A stretch of DNA of 64,000 nucleotides, taken from NCBI RefSeq assembly GCF_039872745.1, contig NZ_JBDPZD010000001.1:496001-560000 (forward strand), read 5' to 3'. This document shows, piece after piece, positions 26,048 to 34,929 of this stretch. The first letter of the stretch is position 1; the number at the start of each line of letters is the position of its first letter. The DNA comes from Pelomonas paludis. GTDB taxonomy: Bacteria; Pseudomonadota; Gammaproteobacteria; Burkholderiales; Burkholderiaceae_C. Position numbers and translations under genes: made by a program. The notes below the pieces were generated by a model, which saw nothing but the letters and a program-made list of their open reading frames with translations, had not been told where the DNA came from and did no database searches.

Positions 26048-28360
26048 ATGCGCCGCCTTCTCCTCATTGCCTGCCTGCTGGCAGGGCCCGCCTTGCTGGC
26101 GCACGCGCAGCCCAGCCCGAGCAGCCCGAACGGCGCAGCGGTGCCGGCCACACCGGCTGCGGCGGCCCCAGCGGCCAGTTCTGCCGCCCTGAACCGCCTG
26201 GACCGCGTCGAAGTCAGCGGCGGCCCCACCGCCAGCAGCCGGCGCCGCCTCAGCACCGCCAGCAAGATCGTCATCGACCGCGAGGAGCTGGACCGCTACG
26301 GCGACACCGTGCTGGGCGACGTGCTGCGCCGCCTGCCCGGCGTCACCATCGGTGGCCGCCCCGGCCGGGGTGGCGACATCCGCATGCGCGGCCTGGGCAG
26401 CGGCTTCACGCAGATCCTGATCGACGGCGAGCGCGCCCCGGCCGGCTTTGCCATCGAGGACCTGCCGCCCGACCAGGTCGAGCGCATCGAGGTCTACCGC
26501 GCCCCCACAGCCGAGACCGGCACGCGGGCCATTGCCGGCACCATCAACATCATCCTGCGCGAGCCGCTGCAGAAGTCCAACCACGAGCTGCGCCTCAGCG
26601 CCGGCATGGACCGCCGCGAGCCCCAGGCCGACTTCAGCTGGACGCGCAACCTCAAGTGGGGTGGCACCAGCGGCGACGATTTCGTTGGCGCCGTCTCCGT
26701 CAACGGCGGCACGCGGCAGCGCTTCAACAACATCGACTCCGGCACCCGCATCCTCGACACCGAGACCGGCGAGGTGCTGGAGCAGACCACCCAAGTCGGC
26801 GTGAGCCACGGCCGCAACAGCAACCTCAACGGCAACGCGCGCCTGCGCTGGAAGGTGAGCGACACCCTCAGCTTCAACCTCGCGCCCTTCTTCGCCTTCT
26901 CGCAGAACGAGAGCACCAGCCAGACCAATGCCGAAGGCACGCGCTTTCGCGACAACCATGGCGACAGCGACGGCCGCATGCACAACGTGCGCCTCAACCT
27001 CTCGGCCAGCTACCGGCCCCAGGTGGGCGAGACCTTCGACCTGCGCATGGGGCTGGGCGGCTTCAAGGCCAGCAACAACAGCCACCGCCGCGACACCCAG
27101 ACCTACGCCGGCACCACCACCCAGCGCCTGCAAGACGACGCTAGCTCCAGCACCGAAGACCACGCCAGCCTCGGCGGCAAATGGAGCCTCAAGACCGCGC
27201 AAGAGCACCAGTGGGTGACGGGCGCGGAGGCCGAGCGCAGCGCCCGTGACCAGGTGCGCGACACCCTCGTCAACGGCCTGCCCCTGCCCGGCCTCGTCAA
27301 GTTCGGCAACCTGCTCGGCTCACGCAGCCTGCGCTTTGCCACCTACACGCAAGACGAGTGGAGCCCCACCAAGCAGTGGTCGGTCTATGCCGGCATCCGC
27401 TATGAGCGCATCGAGACCACCGCCGACGCCGCCGGCAGCCTGCCCGAGACGCGCAATGTCTCCTCCGTCACCTCGCCGCTCTTGCACCTGCTCTGGAAGC
27501 CCGACGCCTTCCCCAAAGACCAGGTGCGCCTCAGCCTCACGCGCAGCTACCGCTCGCCCAACCTCAACGACCTGATCGCCCGGCCCAGCATCAATACCAC
27601 CTACCCCGAAGGCCCCAACTACCAAACCTACGCCGACCGCGCCGGCAACCCCGACCTCAAGCCCGAGCTCGCCACCGGCATCGACCTCAGCCTCGAACAC
27701 TGGCTGCCCACCGGCGGCATCGTGTCGGGCAGCGCCTTCGTGCGCGACATCCAAGGCGTGATCCGCAACCAGGTGCTTTTGGAAACCGTGAGCTGGGACA
27801 GCGCCCAGCGCTGGGTCAGCCGCCCGCGCAACATGAGCAGCGCCCGCACCATGGGCCTGGAGTTCGAGATCAAGGCCCGGCTCGACGAGCTGTGGGACAA
27901 CATTCCGCCCGAGCTGCAACTGATGCTCGTGCGCTTCAACATCGCCGCCTTCACCAGCAGCGTGCGCGGCATCCCCGGCAGCAACAACCGCCTCGACCAG
28001 CAGCCGCGCGGCAGCCTCAACTTTGGTGTGGACCACCGCTGGAAGGCCCTGGGCCAGAACTTCGGCAGCGGCTTCAACATCAACCTCGTGCCCGCCACCA
28101 CCGTGCAGCAGACCGAAACCCTGCGCCGCCACGAGACCGCCCGCAAGCAGTTCGACGCCTACCTCGCCTGGAGCAGCGGCAGCGTGCGCGACGGCATCAA
28201 CTGGCGCCTGTCCCTGGCCAACCTCTTCCCAAACGATGCCGAGGCATCGTCAGAAGGCACCAGCATCCATTCCCTCACCGGCCACGAACTGCTGACCGAC
28301 AGCTGGTCACGCAACAAGACCTTCCGGGTGGTGAACCTCAGGGCGGATATGAGGTTTTGA
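26048..28360 (+). CDS. TonB-dependent outer membrane receptor
   Basis: A 770-aa protein with a signal peptide (MRRLLLIACLLAGPALLAHA), an Ala/Pro-rich spacer, and a plug domain (TASKIVIDREELDRYGDTVLGDVLRRLPGVTI ... DIRMRGLGSGFTQILIDGERAPAGF ... VERIEVYRAPTAETGTRAIAGTINIIL). A 22-stranded barrel follows, including the TonB-box-distal SYRSPNLNDLI region and a C-terminal strand ending NLRADMRF. Such receptors import siderophores, cobalamin or oligosaccharides using TonB energy. The substrate cannot be read here. The GH74 glycosidase downstream makes an oligosaccharide possible but not shown, since a minus-strand gene lies between them. Confidence 0.9.
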   Translation: MRRLLLIACLLAGPALLAHAQPSPSSPNGAAVPATPAAAAPAASSAALNRLDRVEVSGGPTASSRRRLSTASKIVIDREELDRYGDTVLGDVLRRLPGVTIGGRPGRGGDIRMRGLGSGFTQILIDGERAPAGFAIEDLPPDQVERIEVYRAPTAETGTRAIAGTINIILREPLQKSNHELRLSAGMDRREPQADFSWTRNLKWGGTSGDDFVGAVSVNGGTRQRFNNIDSGTRILDTETGEVLEQTTQVGVSHGRNSNLNGNARLRWKVSDTLSFNLAPFFAFSQNESTSQTNAEGTRFRDNHGDSDGRMHNVRLNLSASYRPQVGETFDLRMGLGGFKASNNSHRRDTQTYAGTTTQRLQDDASSSTEDHASLGGKWSLKTAQEHQWVTGAEAERSARDQVRDTLVNGLPLPGLVKFGNLLGSRSLRFATYTQDEWSPTKQWSVYAGIRYERIETTADAAGSLPETRNVSSVTSPLLHLLWKPDAFPKDQVRLSLTRSYRSPNLNDLIARPSINTTYPEGPNYQTYADRAGNPDLKPELATGIDLSLEHWLPTGGIVSGSAFVRDIQGVIRNQVLLETVSWDSAQRWVSRPRNMSSARTMGLEFEIKARLDELWDNIPPELQLMLVRFNIAAFTSSVRGIPGSNNRLDQQPRGSLNFGVDHRWKALGQNFGSGFNINLVPATTVQQTETLRRHETARKQFDAYLAWSSGSVRDGINWRLSLANLFPNDAEASSEGTSIHSLTGHELLTDSWSRNKTFRVVNLRADMRF

Positions 28361-28372
28361 GGGGCGTGGGCC

Positions 28373-28768
28373 TCAGGCTCCGTCAGGTCGCCAGCCGGCA
28401 GGCGTCTCGTTGGACGTCACCCGCGCGTCGGCGCGCTCGGCCTCCAGCGGCCGGATCTCGTAGCTGAGACCGAACTTCAAGCAGGGGTTCTGCGCCGCGA
28501 TGGCCGCTGCAGCGTCCAGCGAACTCGCCACGATGAACCAATAACCCCCGATCAGCTCCTTGGCCTCGGCAAACGGGCCATCGGTGATGGCGCCCCAAGA
28601 GACCAGCTTGCCCCGGTTCTCCAGCCGGCTGCCGGGCTTGAGCCAACCTTCGGCCAGACCCAGCGCGTACCAGTCGTAAAAGCGGTTGATCGCGTCCTGG
28701 ACAGCGTCCTTGTCAGCACCTTCGTCCCACTGTCCGCGGGAGAGCAGCAGGTAGTCGTGGTCAGGCAT
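28373..28768 (-). CDS. YCII-related (DGPF-type) domain protein
   Basis: A 131-aa single-domain protein. The family core is visible: a first strand MPDHDYLLLSRG, the ITDGPFAEAKELIGGYWFI segment with the DGPF signature, and a C-terminal ferredoxin-like helix and strand ending LKFGLSYEIRPLE. YCII proteins are small dimeric ferredoxin-fold proteins with a conserved His/Asp; most have no known reaction, and some accompany ECF sigma factors. The start at 28768 was preferred over the ATG at 28792 because it begins directly at the first strand. Convergent with the TonB receptor (12 bp between stops). Confidence 0.8.
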   Translation of the reverse strand: MPDHDYLLLSRGQWDEGADKDAVQDAINRFYDWYALGLAEGWLKPGSRLENRGKLVSWGAITDGPFAEAKELIGGYWFIVASSLDAAAAIAAQNPCLKFGLSYEIRPLEAERADARVTSNETPAGWRPDGA

Positions 28769-28914
28769 CGTCTGCGTTCCTCGTTGCGCCATCGTTGATG
28801 GCCGCCGGATTGTTCACGAGGCTGCCGCTGCCAAATTTCTCCAGCGCTATGCCCTTTTGACATGCCAGCCACCACGGCCATCTCGCGTCCCTAAGATCCC
28901 GCTTCCTCTGGCCT

Positions 28915-31281
28915 TTGCGGCGCGCCGTGCGTGCCGGCTGTCTGTCCATGCCCCACGCCTCACGCCTACTGGCCGCGCTGTCTTTCGCCACGGCCACGCT
29001 GCTCAACGCCGCACAGGTCGCCCAGGCCGCACCGCCCACCAAGCCTGTCCCCTCCGTGCCCTACAGCTGGCGCAACGTGGCCATCGTCGGCGGCGGTTTC
29101 GTGGACGGCTTTGCCTTCCACCCCAGCGTGCCGGGGCTGCTCTATGCGCGCACGGACATGGGCGGCGCTTACCGGCGGGACAGTGGGCGTGACGGCAGTG
29201 ACGCCGCCTGGCAGCCCTTGATGGACTTCCTGCCGCTGGCGGATGTGAACCTGATGGGCGTGGAGAGCTTGGCCATCGACCCCAGCGACCCGAGCCGCGT
29301 CTACTTTGCCTGCGGCACCTACACGCTGCCCTCGGTGCCCAATGGCGCCTTGCTGCGCTCGCGCGACCGGGGGCGCACGTTTGAGCGCACACCGCTGCCC
29401 TTCAAGCTGGGCGGCAACGAGGGCGGGCGTGGCAATGGCGAGCGTCTGGCGGTGGACCCGATGGATGGGCGCGTGCTCTTCATCGCCAGCCGCAATGCGG
29501 GGCTGTGGAAGAGCAGCGACCATGGCGCCAGCTTCCAGCGCGTGGACAGCTTCCCCGACAGCGCCTGGCAGCGCCTGCCGGTGGATGGCCCGCCGCCCGC
29601 CTGGGGCGGCAGCGATGGGCGCAGCACGCCTGTCTTTGTGCTCTTCGACGCGCGCGGCAGTAGCAAGGGCGCGCCGACCAAGACGATCTACGTCGGCATC
29701 GCCACCAAGACCCGGCCCAGCCTCTGGCGCAGCCAGGACGCGGGCGCCACCTGGGCGCCTGTAGCAGGCAGCCCGCAGGAGCACCGCCCGCACCGCGCCG
29801 CGCTCGCCAGCGACGGGCAGCTCTACATCACGTACGCCAGCGAGCCCGGCCCCGGCGGCAAGCACTTTGGCGGCGCGGTGTGGCGCTTTGACACCGCGCA
29901 GGGCAGCTGGACCGAGATCACCCCCGAACCCGAGCTGGCGCGCACGGCCAGCGGCTACACCGGCGTGAGCGTGGACGCCAAGGCGCCGCGCCACCTGCTG
30001 GTCAGCTCCGTCGGCCGCCCGGGCGGCGAAGACATGTTCCGCAGCACAGACGGCGGCGCCACCTGGCGCGCCCTCGTCCACGCCGGCAGCAACAGCGCCG
30101 TGTTCGACCCCGTAGACGCGCCCTATGTGGCCGACACCGGCCTGCACTGGCTGCACGACATCCAGATCAACCCCCACGACCCCGACAACGCCGTGGTCAC
30201 CATCGGCTACGGCCTGTGGGAGACGAACAACCTGCGCGCCGCCGACCGGGGCGAGCCCACGCGCTGGCGCATGAAGGCGCGCGGCATCGAGGAGACCGTG
30301 CCTCTGGCCTTCCACAGCCCCACGCAAGGCGTGCCGCTGATCTCGGGCATTGGCGACTACTCGGGTTTTGTGCATACCGACCTGGACCGCCCGGCACCCG
30401 GCAACCCCAAGCCGCCCTTCTTCGGCAACACGCACGACGTGGCCGGGGGCGAGCTGGCGCCGAACGTCGTCGTGCGCATCGGCCATGGCCGCAATGGCAG
30501 CAAGCACCTCGGCTACTCGCTCGACGGCGGCGCCACCTGGCAGGAGCCCGCCACCGTGCCCGACCCCAAGGCCAACGAGGGGTTCCTCGCCGTGTCGGCC
30601 GACGGCAAGACCTGGATCTGGACGCCCAAAGCTGGCCGCGAGTGGGGCGTGCCCCAGCGCACCACCGACCGGGGCGCCACCTGGACGCCCATCGACTCAC
30701 TGCCCAAGGGCACCCGCGTGGTGGCCGACCGTGTGAACCCCCAGCGCTTCCACGCCATGGGCCTGTTCGACGACCAGCTTTACGCGAGCACCGACGGCGG
30801 CCAGAGCTTCCAGGCCCGCGCCCTCAGCCTGCCCGATGGCAAGGTCGAGCGCCCGGGTGCCGGCAGCCACAACGCCTCCGGCCGGGGCGACGACCGCGGC
30901 GGCCAGGACAAGCTCTACGCCACGCCCGGCCGCGAGGGCGACCTGTGGGTGGCGGCCTTCCATGGCCTCTATCGCGCCGCCGATGGCAAAGCCTTCCAAC
31001 GCCTGCCCGGAGTGACCGAGATCCACGCCTTCGGCTTCGGCCGCGCTGCGCCCGGCCGCAAGGAGCCCGCTGTCTACCTGATGGGCACGGTCAGCAACAA
31101 GCACGGCCTCTACCAGTCCATCGACGGCGGCCAGACTTGGCGCCGCATCAACGACGACGCCCACCAGTGGGGCCTGGTGCTGCAAGTCAGCGGCGACCCC
31201 AAGACCTTTGGCCGCGTCTACGTGGGCACCCATGGGCGCGGCGCCATCTACGGCGACCCTGCAACCCCAGCCAAGCCATGA
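28915..31281 (+). CDS. glycoside hydrolase family 74-like (xyloglucanase-type) protein
   Basis: A 788-aa exported protein; starting from the Met at 28948 (777 aa) gives a clean signal peptide ending VAQA. The mature N-terminus shows the GH74 pattern: SWRNVAIVGGGFVDGFAFHPSVP, LLYARTDMGGAYRR (with the Asp equivalent to the family catalytic base at residue 81 of the long form), MGVESLAIDPSDPSRVYFACGTY, LPFKLGGNEGGRGNGERLAVDP. Repeated BNR/Asp-box-like turns (SSDHGASF, STDGGATW, SLDGGATW, STDGGQSF, SIDGGQTW) build the two seven-bladed propellers. It probably cuts xyloglucan or a related beta-glucan outside the inner membrane. Its stop overlaps the next gene's start (ATGA). Confidence 0.82.
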   Translation: MRRAVRAGCLSMPHASRLLAALSFATATLLNAAQVAQAAPPTKPVPSVPYSWRNVAIVGGGFVDGFAFHPSVPGLLYARTDMGGAYRRDSGRDGSDAAWQPLMDFLPLADVNLMGVESLAIDPSDPSRVYFACGTYTLPSVPNGALLRSRDRGRTFERTPLPFKLGGNEGGRGNGERLAVDPMDGRVLFIASRNAGLWKSSDHGASFQRVDSFPDSAWQRLPVDGPPPAWGGSDGRSTPVFVLFDARGSSKGAPTKTIYVGIATKTRPSLWRSQDAGATWAPVAGSPQEHRPHRAALASDGQLYITYASEPGPGGKHFGGAVWRFDTAQGSWTEITPEPELARTASGYTGVSVDAKAPRHLLVSSVGRPGGEDMFRSTDGGATWRALVHAGSNSAVFDPVDAPYVADTGLHWLHDIQINPHDPDNAVVTIGYGLWETNNLRAADRGEPTRWRMKARGIEETVPLAFHSPTQGVPLISGIGDYSGFVHTDLDRPAPGNPKPPFFGNTHDVAGGELAPNVVVRIGHGRNGSKHLGYSLDGGATWQEPATVPDPKANEGFLAVSADGKTWIWTPKAGREWGVPQRTTDRGATWTPIDSLPKGTRVVADRVNPQRFHAMGLFDDQLYASTDGGQSFQARALSLPDGKVERPGAGSHNASGRGDDRGGQDKLYATPGREGDLWVAAFHGLYRAADGKAFQRLPGVTEIHAFGFGRAAPGRKEPAVYLMGTVSNKHGLYQSIDGGQTWRRINDDAHQWGLVLQVSGDPKTFGRVYVGTHGRGAIYGDPATPAKP

Positions 31282-31742
31282 AGCGCATCCTCGTCTTCTG
31301 CATGGGCAATATCTGCCGCAGCCCCACGGCCGAGGCGGTGCTGCGCGCCAAGCTCAAAGCCGCGCGGCTGGGCCACATCGAGGTCGATTCAGCCGGCACG
31401 CACGGCTACCACGTGGGTGACCCGCCGGACGAGCGCAGCCAGGCCCATGGCGCCAAGCGCGGCTACGACCTGAGCGCCTTGCGCGCCCGCAAGCTCACGG
31501 CCGCTGACTTTGAGCACTTCGACCTCGTGCTCGGCATGGACGACGACAACCTGCGCGAGGCCCGCCGCCTGTGCCCGCCCGAGCGGCGCGAGCGGCTGAA
31601 GCTGCTGATGGACTTCGCGCCCGAGGCGGGCTCACGCATCGTGCCCGACCCCTACTACGACGGCGCCGCTGCGTTTGAACAGGTGCTCGACCTTGTCGAA
31701 GCAGCTTGCGATGGGCTGGTAAACGCGCTGCAGCGCCGCTGA
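31278..31742 (+). CDS. low-molecular-weight protein-tyrosine phosphatase
   Basis: A 154-aa cytoplasmic enzyme with the CX5R active-site loop at the N-terminus (VFCMGNICRSPTAE: Cys8 nucleophile, Cys13, Arg14), the STAGTHGYHVGDPPDERS-like substrate region (here DSAGTHGYHVG) and the C-terminal general acid in VPDPYYDG. Length and motifs are typical. The start codon lies inside the stop of the GH74 gene (ATGA overlap), so translation is probably coupled, an odd pairing of a secreted glycosidase and a cytoplasmic phosphatase. Relatives often act on BY-kinases in exopolysaccharide export; no such kinase is nearby. Confidence 0.93.
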   Translation: MKRILVFCMGNICRSPTAEAVLRAKLKAARLGHIEVDSAGTHGYHVGDPPDERSQAHGAKRGYDLSALRARKLTAADFEHFDLVLGMDDDNLREARRLCPPERRERLKLLMDFAPEAGSRIVPDPYYDGAAAFEQVLDLVEAACDGLVNALQRR

Positions 31743-31746
31743 GCGC

Positions 31747-32751
31747 TCAAGCCCAGGGCCGCAACTCTTCCGGGCGCTGGCGCACATAGGCCAGCACTTG
31801 GCGGCGCTTTTCGGGGCCACGCTTGCCGTCGTCATCGGCGCGGTCAGCGTCGTCGCCGAAGAAGCCGGGGGCCACGTCCTCGATGCGCTCGTAGATGCCG
31901 CGCCAGAGCTTCTTGAGCGCGTGGACCGAGACCTCCAGCCGCGCCATCAGGGCCTCGTCGCTGTCGTCGAACAACGCAAGCCAGAGCAGGCGGCGCTGTG
32001 AGGGCGAGAAGCGGAAGCGGGGCGGGTAGTGGTCAAAGGCCTGGCGCACCGAGGTGCCGGGCAGCATGGCCAGGGCAGCGCGCCGCGTGATGCCGAAGTG
32101 GGTGGGCCGCAGCTCATCGGGCAGGCGCTCCCAGGGCCCGCTCTGCGCATAAGGGCACACGGGGAAGCCGGCGGCGGTGAACATGGGCACGTCCGCCGCG
32201 CAGCCCTGGATGTGCATGGCCTGCAGCTGCCAGCCGCCCACGGCAAAGCGAAAGGCGTCGTTGGCCACAGCCAGCACGGCCAGGGCGAGCGGGTCGGCCA
32301 GGTTGGCGGGGCGCTGCGTGTAGTGCAGGTTGAGCAGGTGCAGCTGGCCCTGGCCATTGGCCTCGGCCAGGGCCTTGAGGTCGGGCCGGGGCTCGCCCGC
32401 CATCCAGCGCTGGTAGAGGCCCGCCACCATGGGGCCGGGCGGTTGGGGCGGGTCGTCCTGCAGGCCCAGCGCCTTGGCATGCGCGGTGGGCAGCACGACG
32501 CTGCAGCCCCAGCCCAGCAGCCGCTGCGGCGCGGGCAGGGCCAGGTCTTCCATCACGGTGGTGGTGATGGAGGGGTCGTCGAGCAGCTCGGCCCACAGCG
32601 CCTGCAGCGCGGGCTTGCGGTCATCAAGCCCGAGCCAGGCGGGCAGCAGGGCCATGCACTGCGGCAGGTCGGCCTCGCGGGTGGGGCGCCAGCGCAGACG
32701 GGGGATGGGGCGTGAGATAGGGCGAGGTTGGCCCTGAGCGCTGGTGTTCAT
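31747..32751 (-). CDS. uncharacterised HTH-tailed protein, paralogue 1 of a tandem triplet
   Basis: A 334-aa soluble protein, family not recognised. The N-terminus (RLRWRPTREADLPQCMALLPAWLG) and the MEDLALPAPQRLLGWGCSVVLP segment resemble a GNAT-like start and beta-strand core. The C-terminal part FSPSQRRLLWLALFDDSDEALMARLEVSVHALKKLWRGIYERIEDV has the spacing of a LuxR-type helix-turn-helix. A signature tail, RGPEKRRQVLAYVRQR then EELRPW, ends it. Paralogues 2 and 3 share all three parts. The start codon overlaps the stop of paralogue 2 (ATGA). Convergent with the phosphatase gene (4 bp between stops). A role as an acyl-sensing or modifying DNA-binding protein is a guess. Confidence 0.75.
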   Translation of the reverse strand: MNTSAQGQPRPISRPIPRLRWRPTREADLPQCMALLPAWLGLDDRKPALQALWAELLDDPSITTTVMEDLALPAPQRLLGWGCSVVLPTAHAKALGLQDDPPQPPGPMVAGLYQRWMAGEPRPDLKALAEANGQGQLHLLNLHYTQRPANLADPLALAVLAVANDAFRFAVGGWQLQAMHIQGCAADVPMFTAAGFPVCPYAQSGPWERLPDELRPTHFGITRRAALAMLPGTSVRQAFDHYPPRFRFSPSQRRLLWLALFDDSDEALMARLEVSVHALKKLWRGIYERIEDVAPGFFGDDADRADDDGKRGPEKRRQVLAYVRQRPEELRPWA

Positions 32752-33779
32752 GCGGCCGGGTTCCAGGGGCGCAGCTCTTCCATGCGCTGGCGCACATAGG
32801 CCAGCACCTGGCGGCGCTTCTCGGGGCCGCGCCGGGCTTCGCCGTCGCCGAGGTCGTCGCCGGCGTCGTCGCCAAAGAAGCCGGGCTCGACGGTTTCCAC
32901 GCGTTCGTAGATGCCGCGCCAGAGCTTCTTGAGCCCGTGCACCGAGACCCCGAGCGCGGGCATGGCTGCGGCGTCGGCGTCGTCAAACAAGGCCAGCCAC
33001 AGCAGCTTGCGTTGCTGGGCCGAGAAGCGAAAGCGCGGCGGCTCGCACTCGAAGCAGTTGCGCAAGGTGGTGCCGGGCAGGCGCCGGCGGGCCTCGTCAC
33101 GCGTGAGGCCCATGAAGACCGGGCGCTGCGGGTCGGGCAGGCCTTCCAGCGCGGCCTCGTTGGCAAAGCGACGCGGGGCAAAACCGCTCTCGCGGTGCAC
33201 GTCGTGGAACGCGGCGCAGTTCTCCAGGTAGATGGCCTGCCAGTGAAAGCCGGTGTGGTGCACGCGGAAGGACTCCTGCGCACAGGCCACGATCTTGTGC
33301 ACCTGCGGGTCGGCCATGTCGATGTGCGGCAGCGTGAAGTGCAGCACCAGGCACACCAGCTCGCCCGCAGCATTGCAGCGGCCCACCTCGCGGTCGTCCA
33401 TCAGCTGCAGCCGGCCGGCGCGCAGATCGGCGTACACGCGCCGCGCGAGAAAGGCCTGGGGCTCGGCATGCAGCTGCAGGGCCTGCGCCTGGGCCGGCGA
33501 CAGCAGCAGCGACACGCCCCAGCCCAGGATGCGCTGGCCGAGCGGCCGTGCCAGGTCTTCCATCAATCCGCTTTGCACGGCGGGCGCGAGCTGCATCAGG
33601 TCGGCCCACTGCGCGGCGATGGCGGCGCGCTCGGCGGCGTCGGTGGAGACCTGCGCGGGCAGCAGGGCCAGGGTCTCGTCCACATCGGCCAGTGCCATGG
33701 GCCGGTGCACCATGCGCAGCACGTGAGCGGGGCGGTCAATGCGGGCCATGGGCAGCTGCTTGGCAGGAGGTGGGCACAA
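32748..33779 (-). CDS. uncharacterised HTH-tailed protein, paralogue 2 of a tandem triplet
   Basis: A 343-aa protein (or 333 aa from the Met before ARIDRPAHV). It shares the layout of its neighbours: an N-terminal region with LMEDLARPLGQRILGWGVSLLLSPAQAQAL, a middle region with LHFTLPHIDMADPQVHKIVACAQESFRVHHTGFHWQAIYLE, then LPGTTLRNCFECEPPRFRFSAQQRKLLWLALFDDAD, the HTH-like GVSVHGLKKLWRGIYERVE, and the tail RRGPEKRRQVLAYVRQR. An acidic Asp/Gly linker separates the HTH-like part from the tail in all three copies. It is 45 bp downstream of paralogue 3. The function is unknown. Confidence 0.75.
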   Translation of the reverse strand: MCPPPAKQLPMARIDRPAHVLRMVHRPMALADVDETLALLPAQVSTDAAERAAIAAQWADLMQLAPAVQSGLMEDLARPLGQRILGWGVSLLLSPAQAQALQLHAEPQAFLARRVYADLRAGRLQLMDDREVGRCNAAGELVCLVLHFTLPHIDMADPQVHKIVACAQESFRVHHTGFHWQAIYLENCAAFHDVHRESGFAPRRFANEAALEGLPDPQRPVFMGLTRDEARRRLPGTTLRNCFECEPPRFRFSAQQRKLLWLALFDDADAAAMPALGVSVHGLKKLWRGIYERVETVEPGFFGDDAGDDLGDGEARRGPEKRRQVLAYVRQRMEELRPWNPAA

Positions 33780-33824
33780 AGCCCTTGGGGTGGCGAGCGC
33801 GGCGGATCATACGTAGCAAGGTGC

Positions 33825-34799
33825 TCACGGCGCGCTGGGGTTCCAGGGGCGCAGTTCTTCAGGCCGCTGGCGCACATAGGCCAGCACCTGCCGACGCTTC
33901 TCGGGGCCGCGCTTGCCTTCTTCGTCAGCGCCGAGGTCGTCGCCGAAGAAGTCGGGCACACCGTCCTGGATGCGCTCGTACACGCCGCGCCAGAGCTTCT
34001 TCAAACCATGGGACGACAGCTGCAGCTGCTGCGCCAGCTGCTCGTCGTCTTCGTAGAAGAGCGCCATCCAGAGCATGCGCCGCTGGCTGAGCGAGAGGCG
34101 AAAGCGCGGCGGGTGGGCGTCGAACAAGGCGCGCACGGTGGAGCCGGGCAGGATGGCGCGGGCCTCGTCACGCGTCATGCCCCACCACTGCAGACCACTG
34201 GCTTCCTGCTCGGGCGGGCGCGGGCGCCGCTGGAAGCCGGCGGTGGCCATGAAGGGCTCGGTCTGGACGTGGTTCTCGAAGTACTGGGCGCGGAGCTGGT
34301 AGCCGCACATGCTGGCCCGAAAGCTGTCGTTGGCAATGGTGATCAGGGCCTGGGTGGCCGCCTGCTCGAACTGCAGGGGGCGGGAGCAGAAGTGCAGGCT
34401 CAGGCCCGAGATCTCGCCGCGTGCGTTGTGGCGCCCGAGGGTGGCGTCGTCCAGCTCGGGCAGGCGGCCGTCGAGCAGGGCCTCGTAGGTGCGGCGGGCC
34501 ACACCGGGCGGCGGGAGTGCGTCCAGCTTCAGCTGCGCCACCTCGGCCGGGCCCAGCAGCAGGCCGACACCCCAGGCCTGGATGCGCTGGCCGCGCGGCA
34601 GGGCCAGGTCTTCCATCACCATGGTCAGGACCATGGGCCAGCGGTACATGCTGGCCCACAGGCCGGGCAGGGCCGCCGTCACGGCCGGGCCCAGCGCCAG
34701 CCACTCGGGGATGAGGGCCAGGCACTCGGGCAGGTCGTCCTCCTGCGTCAGGCGGTAACGCAGGCGGGGGACGTGTGACGAAGCGGGCGACAGGGTCAT
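33825..34799 (-). CDS. uncharacterised HTH-tailed protein, paralogue 3 of a tandem triplet
   Basis: A 324-aa protein from the ATG at 34799 (MTLSPASSHVPRLRYRLTQEDDLPECLALIPEW). It has MVMEDLALPRGQRIQAWGVGLLLGPAEVAQL, a middle alpha/beta region, MTRDEARAILPGSTVRALFDAHPPRFRLSLSQRRMLWMALFYEDDEQLAQQLQLSSHGLKKLWRGVYERIQ and the same tail RGPEKRRQVLAYVRQR. The frame is open upstream to 35060, but that part is unlike the paralogues. It is the first of the three in transcription order, 130 bp after the methyltransferase gene; a GC-rich hairpin lies in that gap (CGGAGG ... CCTCCG). The function is unknown. Confidence 0.75.
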   Translation of the reverse strand: MTLSPASSHVPRLRYRLTQEDDLPECLALIPEWLALGPAVTAALPGLWASMYRWPMVLTMVMEDLALPRGQRIQAWGVGLLLGPAEVAQLKLDALPPPGVARRTYEALLDGRLPELDDATLGRHNARGEISGLSLHFCSRPLQFEQAATQALITIANDSFRASMCGYQLRAQYFENHVQTEPFMATAGFQRRPRPPEQEASGLQWWGMTRDEARAILPGSTVRALFDAHPPRFRLSLSQRRMLWMALFYEDDEQLAQQLQLSSHGLKKLWRGVYERIQDGVPDFFGDDLGADEEGKRGPEKRRQVLAYVRQRPEELRPWNPSAP

Positions 34800-34929
34800 G
34801 AACGCGTGAGAGGCGAGCGACGAAGCAGCGGCGCAGCGTACGGCGCCGCGCATGATACGGAGGCCGCAGGTGGCCCTCCGCCCAACAGCAGGATGAACAA
34901 CAGGATGAGGCGAGCCAGCGCGGCCCCGC

